Below, piece after piece: positions 7,721 through 16,790 of a DNA stretch of 32,000 nucleotides; position 1 is the first letter of the stretch, and each line of letters starts with the position of its first letter. The stretch comes from JAZGAE01 sp036475545. Its GTDB lineage: Bacteria > Pseudomonadota > Alphaproteobacteria > DATDPM01. Both the position numbers and the translations under genes were made by a program. The DNA is taken from assembly GCA_036475545.1 (NCBI GenBank), contig JAZGAE010000042.1, positions 1-32,000 on the forward strand, read 5' to 3'. Below the pieces are notes generated by a model that was given only the letters and a program-made list of their open reading frames with translations, did not search any database and had not been told where the DNA came from.

Positions 7721-9166
7721 CTAGTCGCCCTCGGCCTCCCCGTCGGGGATTTCCTTGATGCGGGCGACGCGCAGGATGTTGGTGCTGCCGCTCTGGCCGA
7801 AGGGCACGCCGGCGGTGATGACCACGTGCTCCCCGATGTCGGCGAAACCCTCCGCCCTCGCGATCCGGCCCGCCTTCTCCACCATGTCGAAGAAGCTCCG
7901 GATGTCGGTGGTGTGGACGCAATGCACCCCCCACACGAGCGAGAGCTGGCGCGCGGTCTTGCGCTCTGCCGTGAGGCCGAGCACGGGGACCGCGGGCCGC
8001 TCCCGCGCGGCGCGGCGCGCCGTCGCCCCCGAGCTCGTATAAGTGACGATAGCCGCGGCAGACAACACCTCGGCCACCTTGGCGGCGGCCGCGCTGATGG
8101 CGTCCGCGGTGGTGGCCGCCGGCTCCGGATGGCTCGCCTCCATGATCCGGCGGTAGGCCTGGTCGCGTTCCACGCGCACGAGGATGCGGTCCATCATCTG
8201 CACCGCCTCGAGGGGGTATTGGCCGACCGCGGTCTCCGCCGAAAGCATCACCGCGTCGGCCCCGTCGTAAACGGCCGTCGCCACGTCCGAGGCCTCGGCC
8301 CGTGTCGGCGTCGGCGAGTGGACCATGGAGTCCAGCATCTGGGTCGCCACCACCACGGGTTTCCCGACCTCGCGGCAGGCCCGGATGATGCGCTTCTGCA
8401 GGATGGGCACCTGCTCCGGCGGGGTCTCGACGCCGAGATCGCCCCGCGCCACCATGACGGCGTCCGAGAGCTCCAGGATCTCGTCGAGCCGGTCGATGGC
8501 CTGCGGCTTTTCGAGCTTGGTGAGGATGGCGGCGTCGCGTTCCACCATGCGGCGGACCTCGGCGATGTCCTCCGGCCTCTGGATGAAGGAGAGCGCGATC
8601 CAGTCCACGCCCATGTCGAGTCCGAACTCGAGGTCCTTGCGGTCCTTGTCGGTGAGGGCGGAGAGCGGCAGCAGGGTGTCGGGGACGTTGACTCCCTTGT
8701 GATCGGACAGCACGCCGCCGGTGACGATTTCCGTGTCGGCGAAGTCGGCTCCGCGTTTCCCGACCCTAAGCCGGATCTTGCCGTCGTCGAGCAGCAGTTG
8801 GTTCCCGGGAGAAAGGACCTCGAACACCTCCGGGTGTGGGAGCGGCGCGCGCCGCTTGGTGCCGAGCTCCTTGGAGAGATCGAGGCGGAAGTGCTGGCCT
8901 TCGGTGAGCGTCACGGACCCGCGCTTGAACCGGCCGATCCGCAGCTTCGGCCCCTGCAGGTCCATCATCACCCCGATGGGCCGTCCCGTCATCCGCTCGA
9001 GCTCGCGGATGTAATAGAGCCGGCGCCTGTGTTCCTCGTGGATGTCGTGGCTGAAATTCAGGCGGAACACGTCCGCCCCCGCCTCGAAGAGTTTGCGAAT
9101 GCTCTCGGGGCTGGAGCTCGCCGGGCCCAGGGTAATGATGATCTTGGAGTTTCGATTTCTGCGCAT
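7721..9166 (-). CDS. pyk: Pyruvate kinase
   Basis: A 481-residue glycolytic enzyme that converts phosphoenolpyruvate and ADP to pyruvate and ATP in the cytoplasm. It begins MRRNRNSKIIITLGPASSS, the standard N-terminus, with conserved FRLNFSH, MMDLQGPKLRIG, the LTKLEKPQAI stretch holding the catalytic lysine region, MVARGDLGVE, VATQMLDSM and MLSAETAVGQYP. The C-terminal domain ends a few residues after FGQSGSTNILRV. ATG at 9164-9166 fits the family; an upstream in-frame extension is not conserved. No clear ribosome binding site is present. It is divergent from the formylglutamate amidohydrolase operon, with an inverted repeat in between. pyk next to N-formylglutamate amidohydrolase and DUF1244 genes is an arrangement I associate with Rhizobiales and relatives. 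Confidence 0.96.
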   Translation of the reverse strand: MRRNRNSKIIITLGPASSSPESIRKLFEAGADVFRLNFSHDIHEEHRRRLYYIRELERMTGRPIGVMMDLQGPKLRIGRFKRGSVTLTEGQHFRLDLSKELGTKRRAPLPHPEVFEVLSPGNQLLLDDGKIRLRVGKRGADFADTEIVTGGVLSDHKGVNVPDTLLPLSALTDKDRKDLEFGLDMGVDWIALSFIQRPEDIAEVRRMVERDAAILTKLEKPQAIDRLDEILELSDAVMVARGDLGVETPPEQVPILQKRIIRACREVGKPVVVATQMLDSMVHSPTPTRAEASDVATAVYDGADAVMLSAETAVGQYPLEAVQMMDRILVRVERDQAYRRIMEASHPEPAATTADAISAAAAKVAEVLSAAAIVTYTSSGATARRAARERPAVPVLGLTAERKTARQLSLVWGVHCVHTTDIRSFFDMVEKAGRIARAEGFADIGEHVVITAGVPFGQSGSTNILRVARIKEIPDGEAEGD

Positions 9167-9211
9167 GGGGCGCGAGATTAGTCTGCGATTCCCTCCGCCG
9201 CCACTTGTTTT

Positions 9212-9225
9212 CCGGGATTTCCCGG
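9212..9225. promoter_or_regulatory. Inverted repeat between divergent pyk and formylglutamate amidohydrolase
   Basis: CCGGGATTTCCCGG: 6-base arms with a 2-base centre, 46 bases before the pyk start codon. It is in the right place to be an operator for pyk or both genes. No known regulator motif is recognised. Confidence 0.35.
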
Positions 9226-9383
9226 CCTTCCCTGCGTCACCGGGTCCGCCTTTCCGCGGGTGCGGCGCGAGGGGACGTCGTCGCACCCGCTCCCCTTCCG
9301 CCGACGCGCGTCGTCCCCGGCTCCCTCCCGCCGCAGGGCGCGGTTCGTGGCCGTTTTGGGCCGTTTGCGGCCGCCGTCTGGGG

Positions 9384-9389
9384 TATAGT
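9384..9389 (+). promoter_or_regulatory. -10 box right before ATG 9396 (possible leaderless start)
   Basis: TATAGT ends 6 bases before the start codon of the formylglutamate amidohydrolase gene. The expected transcription start would fall on or next to the ATG, giving a leaderless mRNA; consistent with this, no Shine-Dalgarno precedes the ATG. The -35 region is poor. Confidence 0.35.
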
Positions 9390-9395
9390 GCGGCC

Positions 9396-10217
9396 ATGCC
9401 CGATATCCCCCAGCGGGCCTTCGCCCGGACCGCCCCCCTCATCGCGGCCGATGAGCCGCCTCCCTTCGAGGCCATCAATACCCAGGGCCCGGCGCCGCTC
9501 TTGTTCGTTTGCGATCATGCCAGCCGCGCCATTCCCAGGGTGCTCGGGAGTCTCGGGCTGGACGAGGCGGCGCGGCGCGGTCACGTCGCCTGGGACATCG
9601 GCGCGGGCGAGGTTACCCGCCGGCTCTCGGCCCGATTCGGCGCCCCGGCGCTTCTCGCCAACTATTCGCGCCTGGCGATCGACTTGAACCGCGCGCTCGA
9701 TGACCCCACGTCTATTGCGCTTATTAGCGACGGCGTGATCATTCCCGGGAACCGGAATCTCATGCCGGATGCGGTTGAGGCCCGGGCCGAGGCGCTGTTC
9801 CGCCCTTACCACAGCGCTGTCGAGCAGGCCCTGGCAAGGTTTTGTGGGCGCGGCGTGACGCCGGCATTCGTCTCGGTGCACAGTTTCAGCCCCGTTTACA
9901 GAAAAGAAACCAGACCCTGGCATATCGGAATATTGTGGGACCGCGATCCGCGGATGGCGCTCCCCTTTATGGAAAAGTTCATCAACGGTTGGGATGTTTG
10001 CATCGGTGACAACCTGCCGTACTCGGGACGCGATCATTACGCCTACACCGTGGATTGCCACGCGGCCCGGGCCGGCCTTCCCCATCTGGCGATGGAAATC
10101 CGCCACGATCTCGTCGCGACGCGCAAAGGAGTCGCGCTTTGGTCGGAGCGAATAGGAAACGTGCTGGCGGAGATGCTCGCCGATCCCGGACTTCGCCAAG
10201 TGGAGCAGTTCGAATGA
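9396..10217 (+). CDS. N-formylglutamate amidohydrolase family protein
   Basis: A 273-residue cytoplasmic zinc hydrolase of the FGase family. Characterised members remove formate from N-formylglutamate in histidine breakdown. Seen motifs are FVCDHASRAIP (H41), the HVAWDIGA segment (D67), SRLAIDLNR, FVSVHSFSP (H162) and a C-terminal LPHLAMEIRHDL containing the conserved glutamate. ATG 9396 gives the normal N-terminus; upstream in-frame translation is not conserved. It overlaps the next gene by four bases (ATGA), so the two are coupled. No other histidine-utilisation gene lies here, so a role outside histidine breakdown is likely. The partner ligase suggests action on a glutamate- or amino-acid-derived amide. 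Confidence 0.88.
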   Translation: MPDIPQRAFARTAPLIAADEPPPFEAINTQGPAPLLFVCDHASRAIPRVLGSLGLDEAARRGHVAWDIGAGEVTRRLSARFGAPALLANYSRLAIDLNRALDDPTSIALISDGVIIPGNRNLMPDAVEARAEALFRPYHSAVEQALARFCGRGVTPAFVSVHSFSPVYRKETRPWHIGILWDRDPRMALPFMEKFINGWDVCIGDNLPYSGRDHYAYTVDCHAARAGLPHLAMEIRHDLVATRKGVALWSERIGNVLAEMLADPGLRQVEQFE

Positions 10218-11395
10218 CTATTGTGCCGCCCGCCTTCACCATCGGCATCGAGGAGGAATACCTTCTGGTCGACCGCTCGACCCGCGAGCTCATCGTCGAG
10301 CCCCCGTCGGAACTGATGAGCGAATGCGAGTCGTTGATCGGGCGCCAGGTCAGCGCGGAGTTCATGCGCTCGCAGATCGAGGTCGAGACGCGTGTCTGCC
10401 GTGGGATCGCCGAGGCTCGCGACGATCTCGCTCGGCTGCGCACCACCGTGGCGGAGGTGGCGAGTCGCCACGGGATGGCTCCCATCGCCGCCTCGACCCA
10501 TCCCTTCGCCGAGTGGGACGTCCAGAAGCACACCGACAAGGAAAGGTACAACGTGCTGGTCCGCGACCTGCAGGCGGTGGTCCGGCGGCTCCTTATTTGC
10601 GGCATGCACGTCCACGTGGGAATCGAGGACAACGAGCTTCGCATCGACCTCATGAACCAGGTCGCATATTTCCTGCCGCACCTGTTGGTGCTCAGCACTT
10701 CGTCGCCCTTCTGGCGCGGCGAGAAGACCGGCCTCATGTCGTACCGCATCAGCATTTGGGACGAGCTTCCGCGTACCGGGTTGCCGGAGCGGTTCGAGAG
10801 TTATGGCGAGTACCAGCGCCATATCGACGTGATGACCGGGGCTGGATTGATCGAAGACGCCACGAAAATCTGGTGGGATGTCCGTCCCAGCGCGCGCTTC
10901 CCGACCCTTGAGATGCGAATCGCCGACGTGTGCACCCGGGTCGATGACACCGTTTGCATCGCCGCGCTGTATCTTTGCATCCTGCGCATGCTCTATCGGC
11001 TGCGGCGGAACAACCAGCGCTGGCGCATCTACACGCGCATGCTGGTCAACGAGAACCGCTGGCGGGCGCAACGCTACGGCTACAACGAGGGCCTGGTCGA
11101 CTTCGGCGCCGGCCGCATTGTCCCGTACCCAGAGCTTCTCGAGGAACTCCTGGAGCTCATCGCCGAGGACGCGGAGCATTTCGGCTGCGTCGACGAGGTG
11201 ACACATGCGCGCCAGATCGTCACCCGCGGCACCAGCGCCCACCGCCAACTGAAGGCGTACGAAGATGCCCTGGCGGCCGGGGCCGACCACCAGGAGGCGC
11301 TTTCCGCCGTGGTCGACATGCTGATCGACGAGACGGTGATGGATCTCGAAGGGGCGGCGGAGGGCTTACAATCGGCCGCGGCCGTCCCAAATTAG
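10214..11395 (+). CDS. Carboxylate-amine ligase, YbdK / GCS2 family
   Basis: A 393-residue member of glutamate-cysteine ligase family 2 (YbdK type), which joins a carboxylate to an amine using ATP. Visible motifs are FTIGIEEEYLLVD (8-20), ICGMHVHVGIED, WWDVRPSARFPTLEMRIADV and the arginine-rich ENRWRAQRYG. E. coli YbdK has only weak glutamate-cysteine ligase activity and its natural substrate is unclear, so the product here is not predictable. ATG 10214 overlaps the upstream TGA (ATGA) and gives the family N-terminus; longer in-frame starts are unlikely. The tight coupling with the formylglutamate-amidohydrolase-like gene suggests the two act in one short pathway making and cleaving an amide. 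Confidence 0.88.
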   Translation: MTIVPPAFTIGIEEEYLLVDRSTRELIVEPPSELMSECESLIGRQVSAEFMRSQIEVETRVCRGIAEARDDLARLRTTVAEVASRHGMAPIAASTHPFAEWDVQKHTDKERYNVLVRDLQAVVRRLLICGMHVHVGIEDNELRIDLMNQVAYFLPHLLVLSTSSPFWRGEKTGLMSYRISIWDELPRTGLPERFESYGEYQRHIDVMTGAGLIEDATKIWWDVRPSARFPTLEMRIADVCTRVDDTVCIAALYLCILRMLYRLRRNNQRWRIYTRMLVNENRWRAQRYGYNEGLVDFGAGRIVPYPELLEELLELIAEDAEHFGCVDEVTHARQIVTRGTSAHRQLKAYEDALAAGADHQEALSAVVDMLIDETVMDLEGAAEGLQSAAAVPN

Positions 11396-11461
11396 GGTGG
11401 CCGGGCCTCGTGCCCCGGGCGCACGGGGATGCCCCACGCGGAAACGTTCAGGGAGCCGAAG

Positions 11462-11770
11462 ATGGATGACGCCACCCGTACCGAGCTGGAGGCCGCCGCC
11501 TTCCGCCAGTTGGTCCAGCACCTGCGCGAACACCCCCAGGTTCAGAACATCGACCTCATGAATCTCGCGGGCTTCTGCCGCAACTGCCTGTCCAAGTGGT
11601 ATCGGGCTGCGGCCGAGGACCGTGGCGTCGACATGACCTATGACCAGGCCCGCGAGATCATTTACGGCATGCCTTACGAGGAGTGGAAGAACAAGCACCA
11701 GAAGGAAGCCACGGCCGAGCAGCAGGCGGCATTCGAGCAGGCCAAGGCGCGGGCCGAGGCTCCCAGCTAG
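11462..11770 (+). CDS. DUF1244 family protein
   Basis: A 102-residue protein of a family known mostly from Alpha- and Gammaproteobacteria, without established function. The signature DLMNLAGFCRNCLSKWYRAA (31-50) contains the conserved CxxC (C39, C42), and the middle part has TYDQAREIIYGMPYEEWKNK. The tail is alanine- and glutamate-rich and probably helical. ATG 11462 is chosen because GGGAG (11451-11455) is 6 bases upstream; an ATG at 11429 lacks this. It follows the ligase by about 66 bases and is probably the last gene of the operon starting at 9396. Confidence 0.88.
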   Translation: MDDATRTELEAAAFRQLVQHLREHPQVQNIDLMNLAGFCRNCLSKWYRAAAEDRGVDMTYDQAREIIYGMPYEEWKNKHQKEATAEQQAAFEQAKARAEAPS

Positions 11771-11955
11771 GCGGCAAAGTTGGCCCTGCCTTCTGCATGC
11801 TTGCGGGCCGCCGGCCTGGCTCGCGCGCCCGGTATGTGGCGCTGCAAGCACTGGTTTGGCCCCTTTGCCGGGGAGAAGGCTGCGGCTCCACGGTATCTGC
11901 GGTAGCCGCAGTTCCGTGTGCCGGTGGCCGGGCGCGTTTCCCGCCTGTCGGTGAA

Positions 11956-11985
11956 TTGACAGTCGTCACCCCTGCGGGCGATCAT
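11956..11985 (+). promoter_or_regulatory. Promoter candidate for the FtsH-type protease
   Basis: Perfect -35 TTGACA (11956-11961), 18-base spacer and -10 GATCAT (11980-11985). Predicted start is near 11992, about 33 bases before the ATG. It does not resemble a heat-shock (sigma-32) promoter. Confidence 0.4.
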
Positions 11986-12024
11986 TCGCCTACGGCCCGG
12001 CCCGTCGCTACGGGATAGCTGGAC

Positions 12025-13902
<1,878 letters not shown>

Positions 13903-14121
13903 TCGGCCGCTGCGGGCCCGAACCCGCGCATGGAGGCCTGTGAACGGGGCGCTCAGGCGGCGGTCGGCGGGGCCATGCGCCCGCGCGCGCACCGGCAACG
14001 CGGCCATTCTTCAAACAAGTTCTTGAGGATCGGGCGATATCGGCCGGGAACGTACGGCGTCCGCGGCGACGCAACCTCCGCCGCCGGGGAACGCAACCGG
14101 AAAGGCGTCACGAACCGGGGC
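13903..14121. other. Convergent intergenic region, ftsH / cupredoxin
   Basis: 219 bases between two convergent genes. Shortly after ftsH there is a small hairpin, GCGGG-CCCGAA-CCCGC near 13913-13928, with no T-tract. Nothing else is recognised. Confidence 0.3.
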
Positions 14122-14718
14122 TCAGGGCGCGCCCGGCTCGACGCCCTCGGCGATGGTCACATAGGGTTTGTCCGCGTCGGCGCTGATCTCGAGATGGATC
14201 CACATGCCGCTGAGCCCGTGGCCCGGGACCCCGCAGAAGAGGTAGTACTTGCCGGCCTTCTTGGCCTTGAAGCGGAGGCTGTCCTCGTTGCCGGCGAAGA
14301 CTCCGTTCTCCGGCCCGCCCGTGAAGGCGCGGGAAATCGCGGCCTCCTGCCGCGTCGCCTTATCAGGCATTTCATCGAGGGCGTACGGCTTCGTTACGAC
14401 TATGCTGTGGGGGTAGTTCCCATCCTGGTTGTACAGGGTAATCCGGACATTCCACCCCACCGGGACGACGACGGTCGCGCCGCCCTCGAGGTAACCATTG
14501 AAGTTCCACCCGTTGTTGGTGGCGCTCCAAGCGGTGATGAAATGGAAGCTGACCTTCTTGCTCGCGGCATCCACCTCCATCCAGGATGGCGATGTCGCCT
14601 CGCCCGCGTCGCAGGCCGCCGCCACGGCGACGAACGCCAGCGCCAGCACGCCTGTGACCACGCGATGCCAACCTCCGCGAACGGCGGGGGCGGTATCCAC
14701 GAAAAACCTATGCAACAT
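14122..14718 (-). CDS. Sulfocyanin-like cupredoxin (type 1 blue copper protein)
   Basis: A 198-residue exported copper protein. After a signal segment or anchor (hydrophobic 19-35, ending at C36 in a weak lipobox VAAAC) comes a cupredoxin domain. It has WNFNGYLEGGATVVVPVGWN (71-90), NYPHSIVV with copper ligand H104, and FCGVPGHGLSGMW with C162, H167 and M172. The NFNGY and CGVPGHxLSGMW patterns resemble sulfocyanin (SoxE), a membrane-associated electron carrier first known from archaea. ATG 14718 is used; a TTG three codons upstream is also possible. It lies downstream of the PQQ dehydrogenase on the same strand but behind a terminator, with its own promoter candidate. It is the likely periplasmic electron carrier of this cluster; that role is inferred from position. 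Confidence 0.85.
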   Translation of the reverse strand: MLHRFFVDTAPAVRGGWHRVVTGVLALAFVAVAAACDAGEATSPSWMEVDAASKKVSFHFITAWSATNNGWNFNGYLEGGATVVVPVGWNVRITLYNQDGNYPHSIVVTKPYALDEMPDKATRQEAAISRAFTGGPENGVFAGNEDSLRFKAKKAGKYYLFCGVPGHGLSGMWIHLEISADADKPYVTIAEGVEPGAP

Positions 14719-14740
14719 GGTCGTCAACGTCCGTTACGTG

Positions 14741-14771
14741 GTTATATGTCTCGACGTCATTGGTCTCGACG
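14741..14771 (-). promoter_or_regulatory. Promoter candidate of the cupredoxin gene with tandem CGTCGAGAC
   Basis: On the minus strand the 9-mer CGTCGAGAC occurs twice (14763-14771 and 14748-14756), 15 bases apart start to start. It is followed by TATAAC (14741-14746) as a -10 box. TCGAGA, 17 bases upstream of that, overlaps the distal copy and could be the -35. Predicted start is near 14734, 16 bases before the ATG. The paired repeat at the -35 suggests an activator or repressor site. Confidence 0.45.
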
Positions 14772-14854
14772 GGCCGGGCCCGAGGGCGCCTCGTAGAGGT
14801 ATGCGGACCCGCCCTTTTTCAAACGGTAAACGGCCTTCCGCGGCGGCCCAAAAG

Positions 14855-14876
14855 GACGGGGGCCGAAGCCCCCGTC
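14855..14876 (-). terminator. Terminator after the PQQ dehydrogenase gene
   Basis: A perfect 9-base stem. On the minus strand it reads GACGGGGGC, loop TTCG, GCCCCCGTC, followed by CTTTT. The UUCG tetraloop is very stable. It lies about 65 bases after the dehydrogenase stop codon. The T-tract is short. Confidence 0.65.
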
Positions 14877-14940
14877 GAAATCTTCGAACGGCCGTCGGCG
14901 CGGCCCCGCCGGAAAGGCGGAACCGCGCCTGGCCGAATCG

Positions 14941-16623
14941 TCAGTCGAGGGCGAATACCAGGACGGCGTCGCCTCTCTTGAAGTTGAGCTGGAAGTTGCC
15001 GCCGGCCGCGACCGCGATGTGCAGCTTGCCGTTGACCTCGTACGCCGTCGGCGCGGCGTTGACGCCGGCGCCGCCCTGGAACTGCCAGAGCACCTTGCCG
15101 GTGCTGGCGTCATAGGCCTTGAACAGGCCATTGCCCTCGCCGGCGAAGACGAGGCCGCCGGCGGTCGTGAGTGCGCCGCCGATCATGGGCTGCTCGGTCC
15201 TCGCCTGCCACGCGATTGCGCCGGTATCGACGTTCACGGCCGTCACGTTGCCCCACTGCTTCTCGCCGGCGATGGCCTTGAACGCGCCGCCCAGCCACAG
15301 CTTGCCCTTCTCCCAGGGCGCGCTCTTGACTTCGTAGTGCATGGGCTGGTGCAGGTTCAGGAAGTAGACCAGGCGGGTGCCGGGGTTGAAGGCGCCGGGC
15401 GACCATTCGACGCCGCCGTTGGCTCCGGGGAGCATCCGCGTGCCCAGCCCCTCGGTCGGTAGCGCGAACAGGCTCTCATGCGGCACCATGGCCGGCGAGC
15501 GCCGAATGAGCTTGCCGGTCTTGCGGTCGTGGACATAGACCCAGCCGGTCTTGCCGCCGTGGATGACCACCGGGACCTTATTCCCGCTTCCGTCATCCGC
15601 ATCGGCCAGGATCGGCGGGGAGACCGCGTCCAGGTCCCACACGTCATGCGGTAGGTATTGATAAGCCCACACGATCTTGCCTGTGTCGCCGTCAAGCGCC
15701 AACAGTGAGTTTGACCAACGGTTATCTCCAGGCCGCAGCGACCCGTCAAGGTCCGGGGACGGGTTGCCGATGGTGGCGAAGATCATGCCGGTCGCGGAAT
15801 CGACGGAATTGGTCATCCAGTTCGACCCGCCGCCGAACTTCCACGCGTCCTTGTGTTTGCCCGACTTGATGGCCTTCTTCTCCGCCGCGACGTCGCGGTT
15901 GAGGGGATTGATGCCGTCGGCCTTGTTAACGAACGTGCCTTCCCACCCCTTGACGCCGTCGGGGCTCGCCTCGTTCGGAGCCGGAATGGTATGGGTACGC
16001 CACACCAGCTTGCCGGAATTGGCGTCGTAGGCGCTGACGAAGCCGCGGATGCCGTATTCCGCCCCCGAAATGCCGACGATCACCTTGTCCTTGTAGATCG
16101 TCGGAGCCAGCGTCTCGGAGTAGCCGAACTCGGGATCCGCCACCTCCGTCTCCCACAGGACCTCTCCCGTCCGCTTGTCGATCGCGATCAGCATGGAGTC
16201 CATGGTGGCCATGAAGATCTTATCGCCGTGAATCGCGACGCCGCGGTTGTTGGGGCCGCAGCAGGTGATCGTGGTGCCCAGCTTGTGCTGGTGGTGCCAC
16301 AACTGCTTGCCGCTGCTCGCGTCGACCGCGAAGACGTGGTTGTAGGGCGTGGTCACGTACATGACCCCGTCCTCGACGACCGGCGAGTTCTCGAACGATC
16401 CGATGACGCCTGTCTGGAAGATCCACTTCAGGCGTAGGTTTTGGACGTTGCCGGTGTTGATCTCGTCGTTGGGAACGAATCGCTGCTGCCCCAGGTCGCC
16501 GCCATAGAGAAGCCAATTCTGGCTCTGATTGCCGGCATGGACGAGATCGTTCCAATCGGCCGCCGTCGCCGCCTGCGTCGCACCCACAAGCAGGGCGGCG
16601 GCCATTACAGCCTTCCCTCGCAT
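14941..16623 (-). CDS. PQQ-dependent alcohol dehydrogenase, lanthanide-type signature
   Basis: A 560-residue periplasmic quinoprotein with a Sec signal peptide (1-22, cleavage near ATAA-DW). It forms the eight-bladed propeller of methanol/ethanol dehydrogenases, with repeated blade endings such as DASSGKQLW and DKRTGEVLW. The vicinal disulfide is TCCGPNNRG (C121-C122). Metal and PQQ ligands are E189 (GAEYG), N268 (GSNWM) and the catalytic D330 in HDVWDLDAV. A second aspartate two residues on (D332) is the mark of lanthanide-dependent enzymes (XoxF, PedH); calcium enzymes lack it. The substrate is probably a small alcohol, unknown in detail. No fused or adjacent cytochrome c is present. ATG 16623 has GGGAGG 9-10 bases upstream. 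Overlapping inverted repeats precede it and a sulfocyanin-like gene follows. Confidence 0.92.
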   Translation of the reverse strand: MRGKAVMAAALLVGATQAATAADWNDLVHAGNQSQNWLLYGGDLGQQRFVPNDEINTGNVQNLRLKWIFQTGVIGSFENSPVVEDGVMYVTTPYNHVFAVDASSGKQLWHHQHKLGTTITCCGPNNRGVAIHGDKIFMATMDSMLIAIDKRTGEVLWETEVADPEFGYSETLAPTIYKDKVIVGISGAEYGIRGFVSAYDANSGKLVWRTHTIPAPNEASPDGVKGWEGTFVNKADGINPLNRDVAAEKKAIKSGKHKDAWKFGGGSNWMTNSVDSATGMIFATIGNPSPDLDGSLRPGDNRWSNSLLALDGDTGKIVWAYQYLPHDVWDLDAVSPPILADADDGSGNKVPVVIHGGKTGWVYVHDRKTGKLIRRSPAMVPHESLFALPTEGLGTRMLPGANGGVEWSPGAFNPGTRLVYFLNLHQPMHYEVKSAPWEKGKLWLGGAFKAIAGEKQWGNVTAVNVDTGAIAWQARTEQPMIGGALTTAGGLVFAGEGNGLFKAYDASTGKVLWQFQGGAGVNAAPTAYEVNGKLHIAVAAGGNFQLNFKRGDAVLVFALD

Positions 16624-16651
16624 GATTCTTATCCTCCCGCTTTACTTTTTT

Positions 16652-16691
16652 GCGGATGCTTATCGTTCTCGGAACTTCCCCTAGCATCCGC
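16652..16691 (-). promoter_or_regulatory. Stem-loop in the PQQ dehydrogenase leader
   Basis: Inverted repeat GCGGATGCT (16652-16660) / AGCATCCGC (16683-16691) with a 22-base loop. The loop itself contains a small stem GTTC/GAAC (16665-16668, 16672-16675). It ends about 30 bases before the start codon and has no T-run on the minus strand, so it is not a terminator for the upstream gene. It may be a leader RNA structure or an operator. Confidence 0.6.
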
Positions 16692-16704
16692 GTTTTAAAA
16701 CGCG
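16689..16704. promoter_or_regulatory. Perfect 16-bp palindrome upstream of the PQQ dehydrogenase
   Basis: CGCGTTTTAAAACGCG is a perfect palindrome with an AT-rich centre, 66 bases before the start codon, overlapping the distal arm of the adjacent stem-loop by three bases. This is the usual shape of a dimeric repressor or activator site. The regulator is not known. Confidence 0.6.
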
Positions 16705-16790
16705 ATGATCGTCTTGTGCGATCCGTTCGCGCGCGGGCAGCCTAGCATGGCGACCGATCGAGCGTCCAGCCGTTGCCCCCCGCGTTCACG

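Noticed and set aside
7211..9181. A plus-strand frame of about 650 codons across glcF and antisense pyk
   Set aside because: Both underlying genes are clearly real in other frames, and the translation has no domain.
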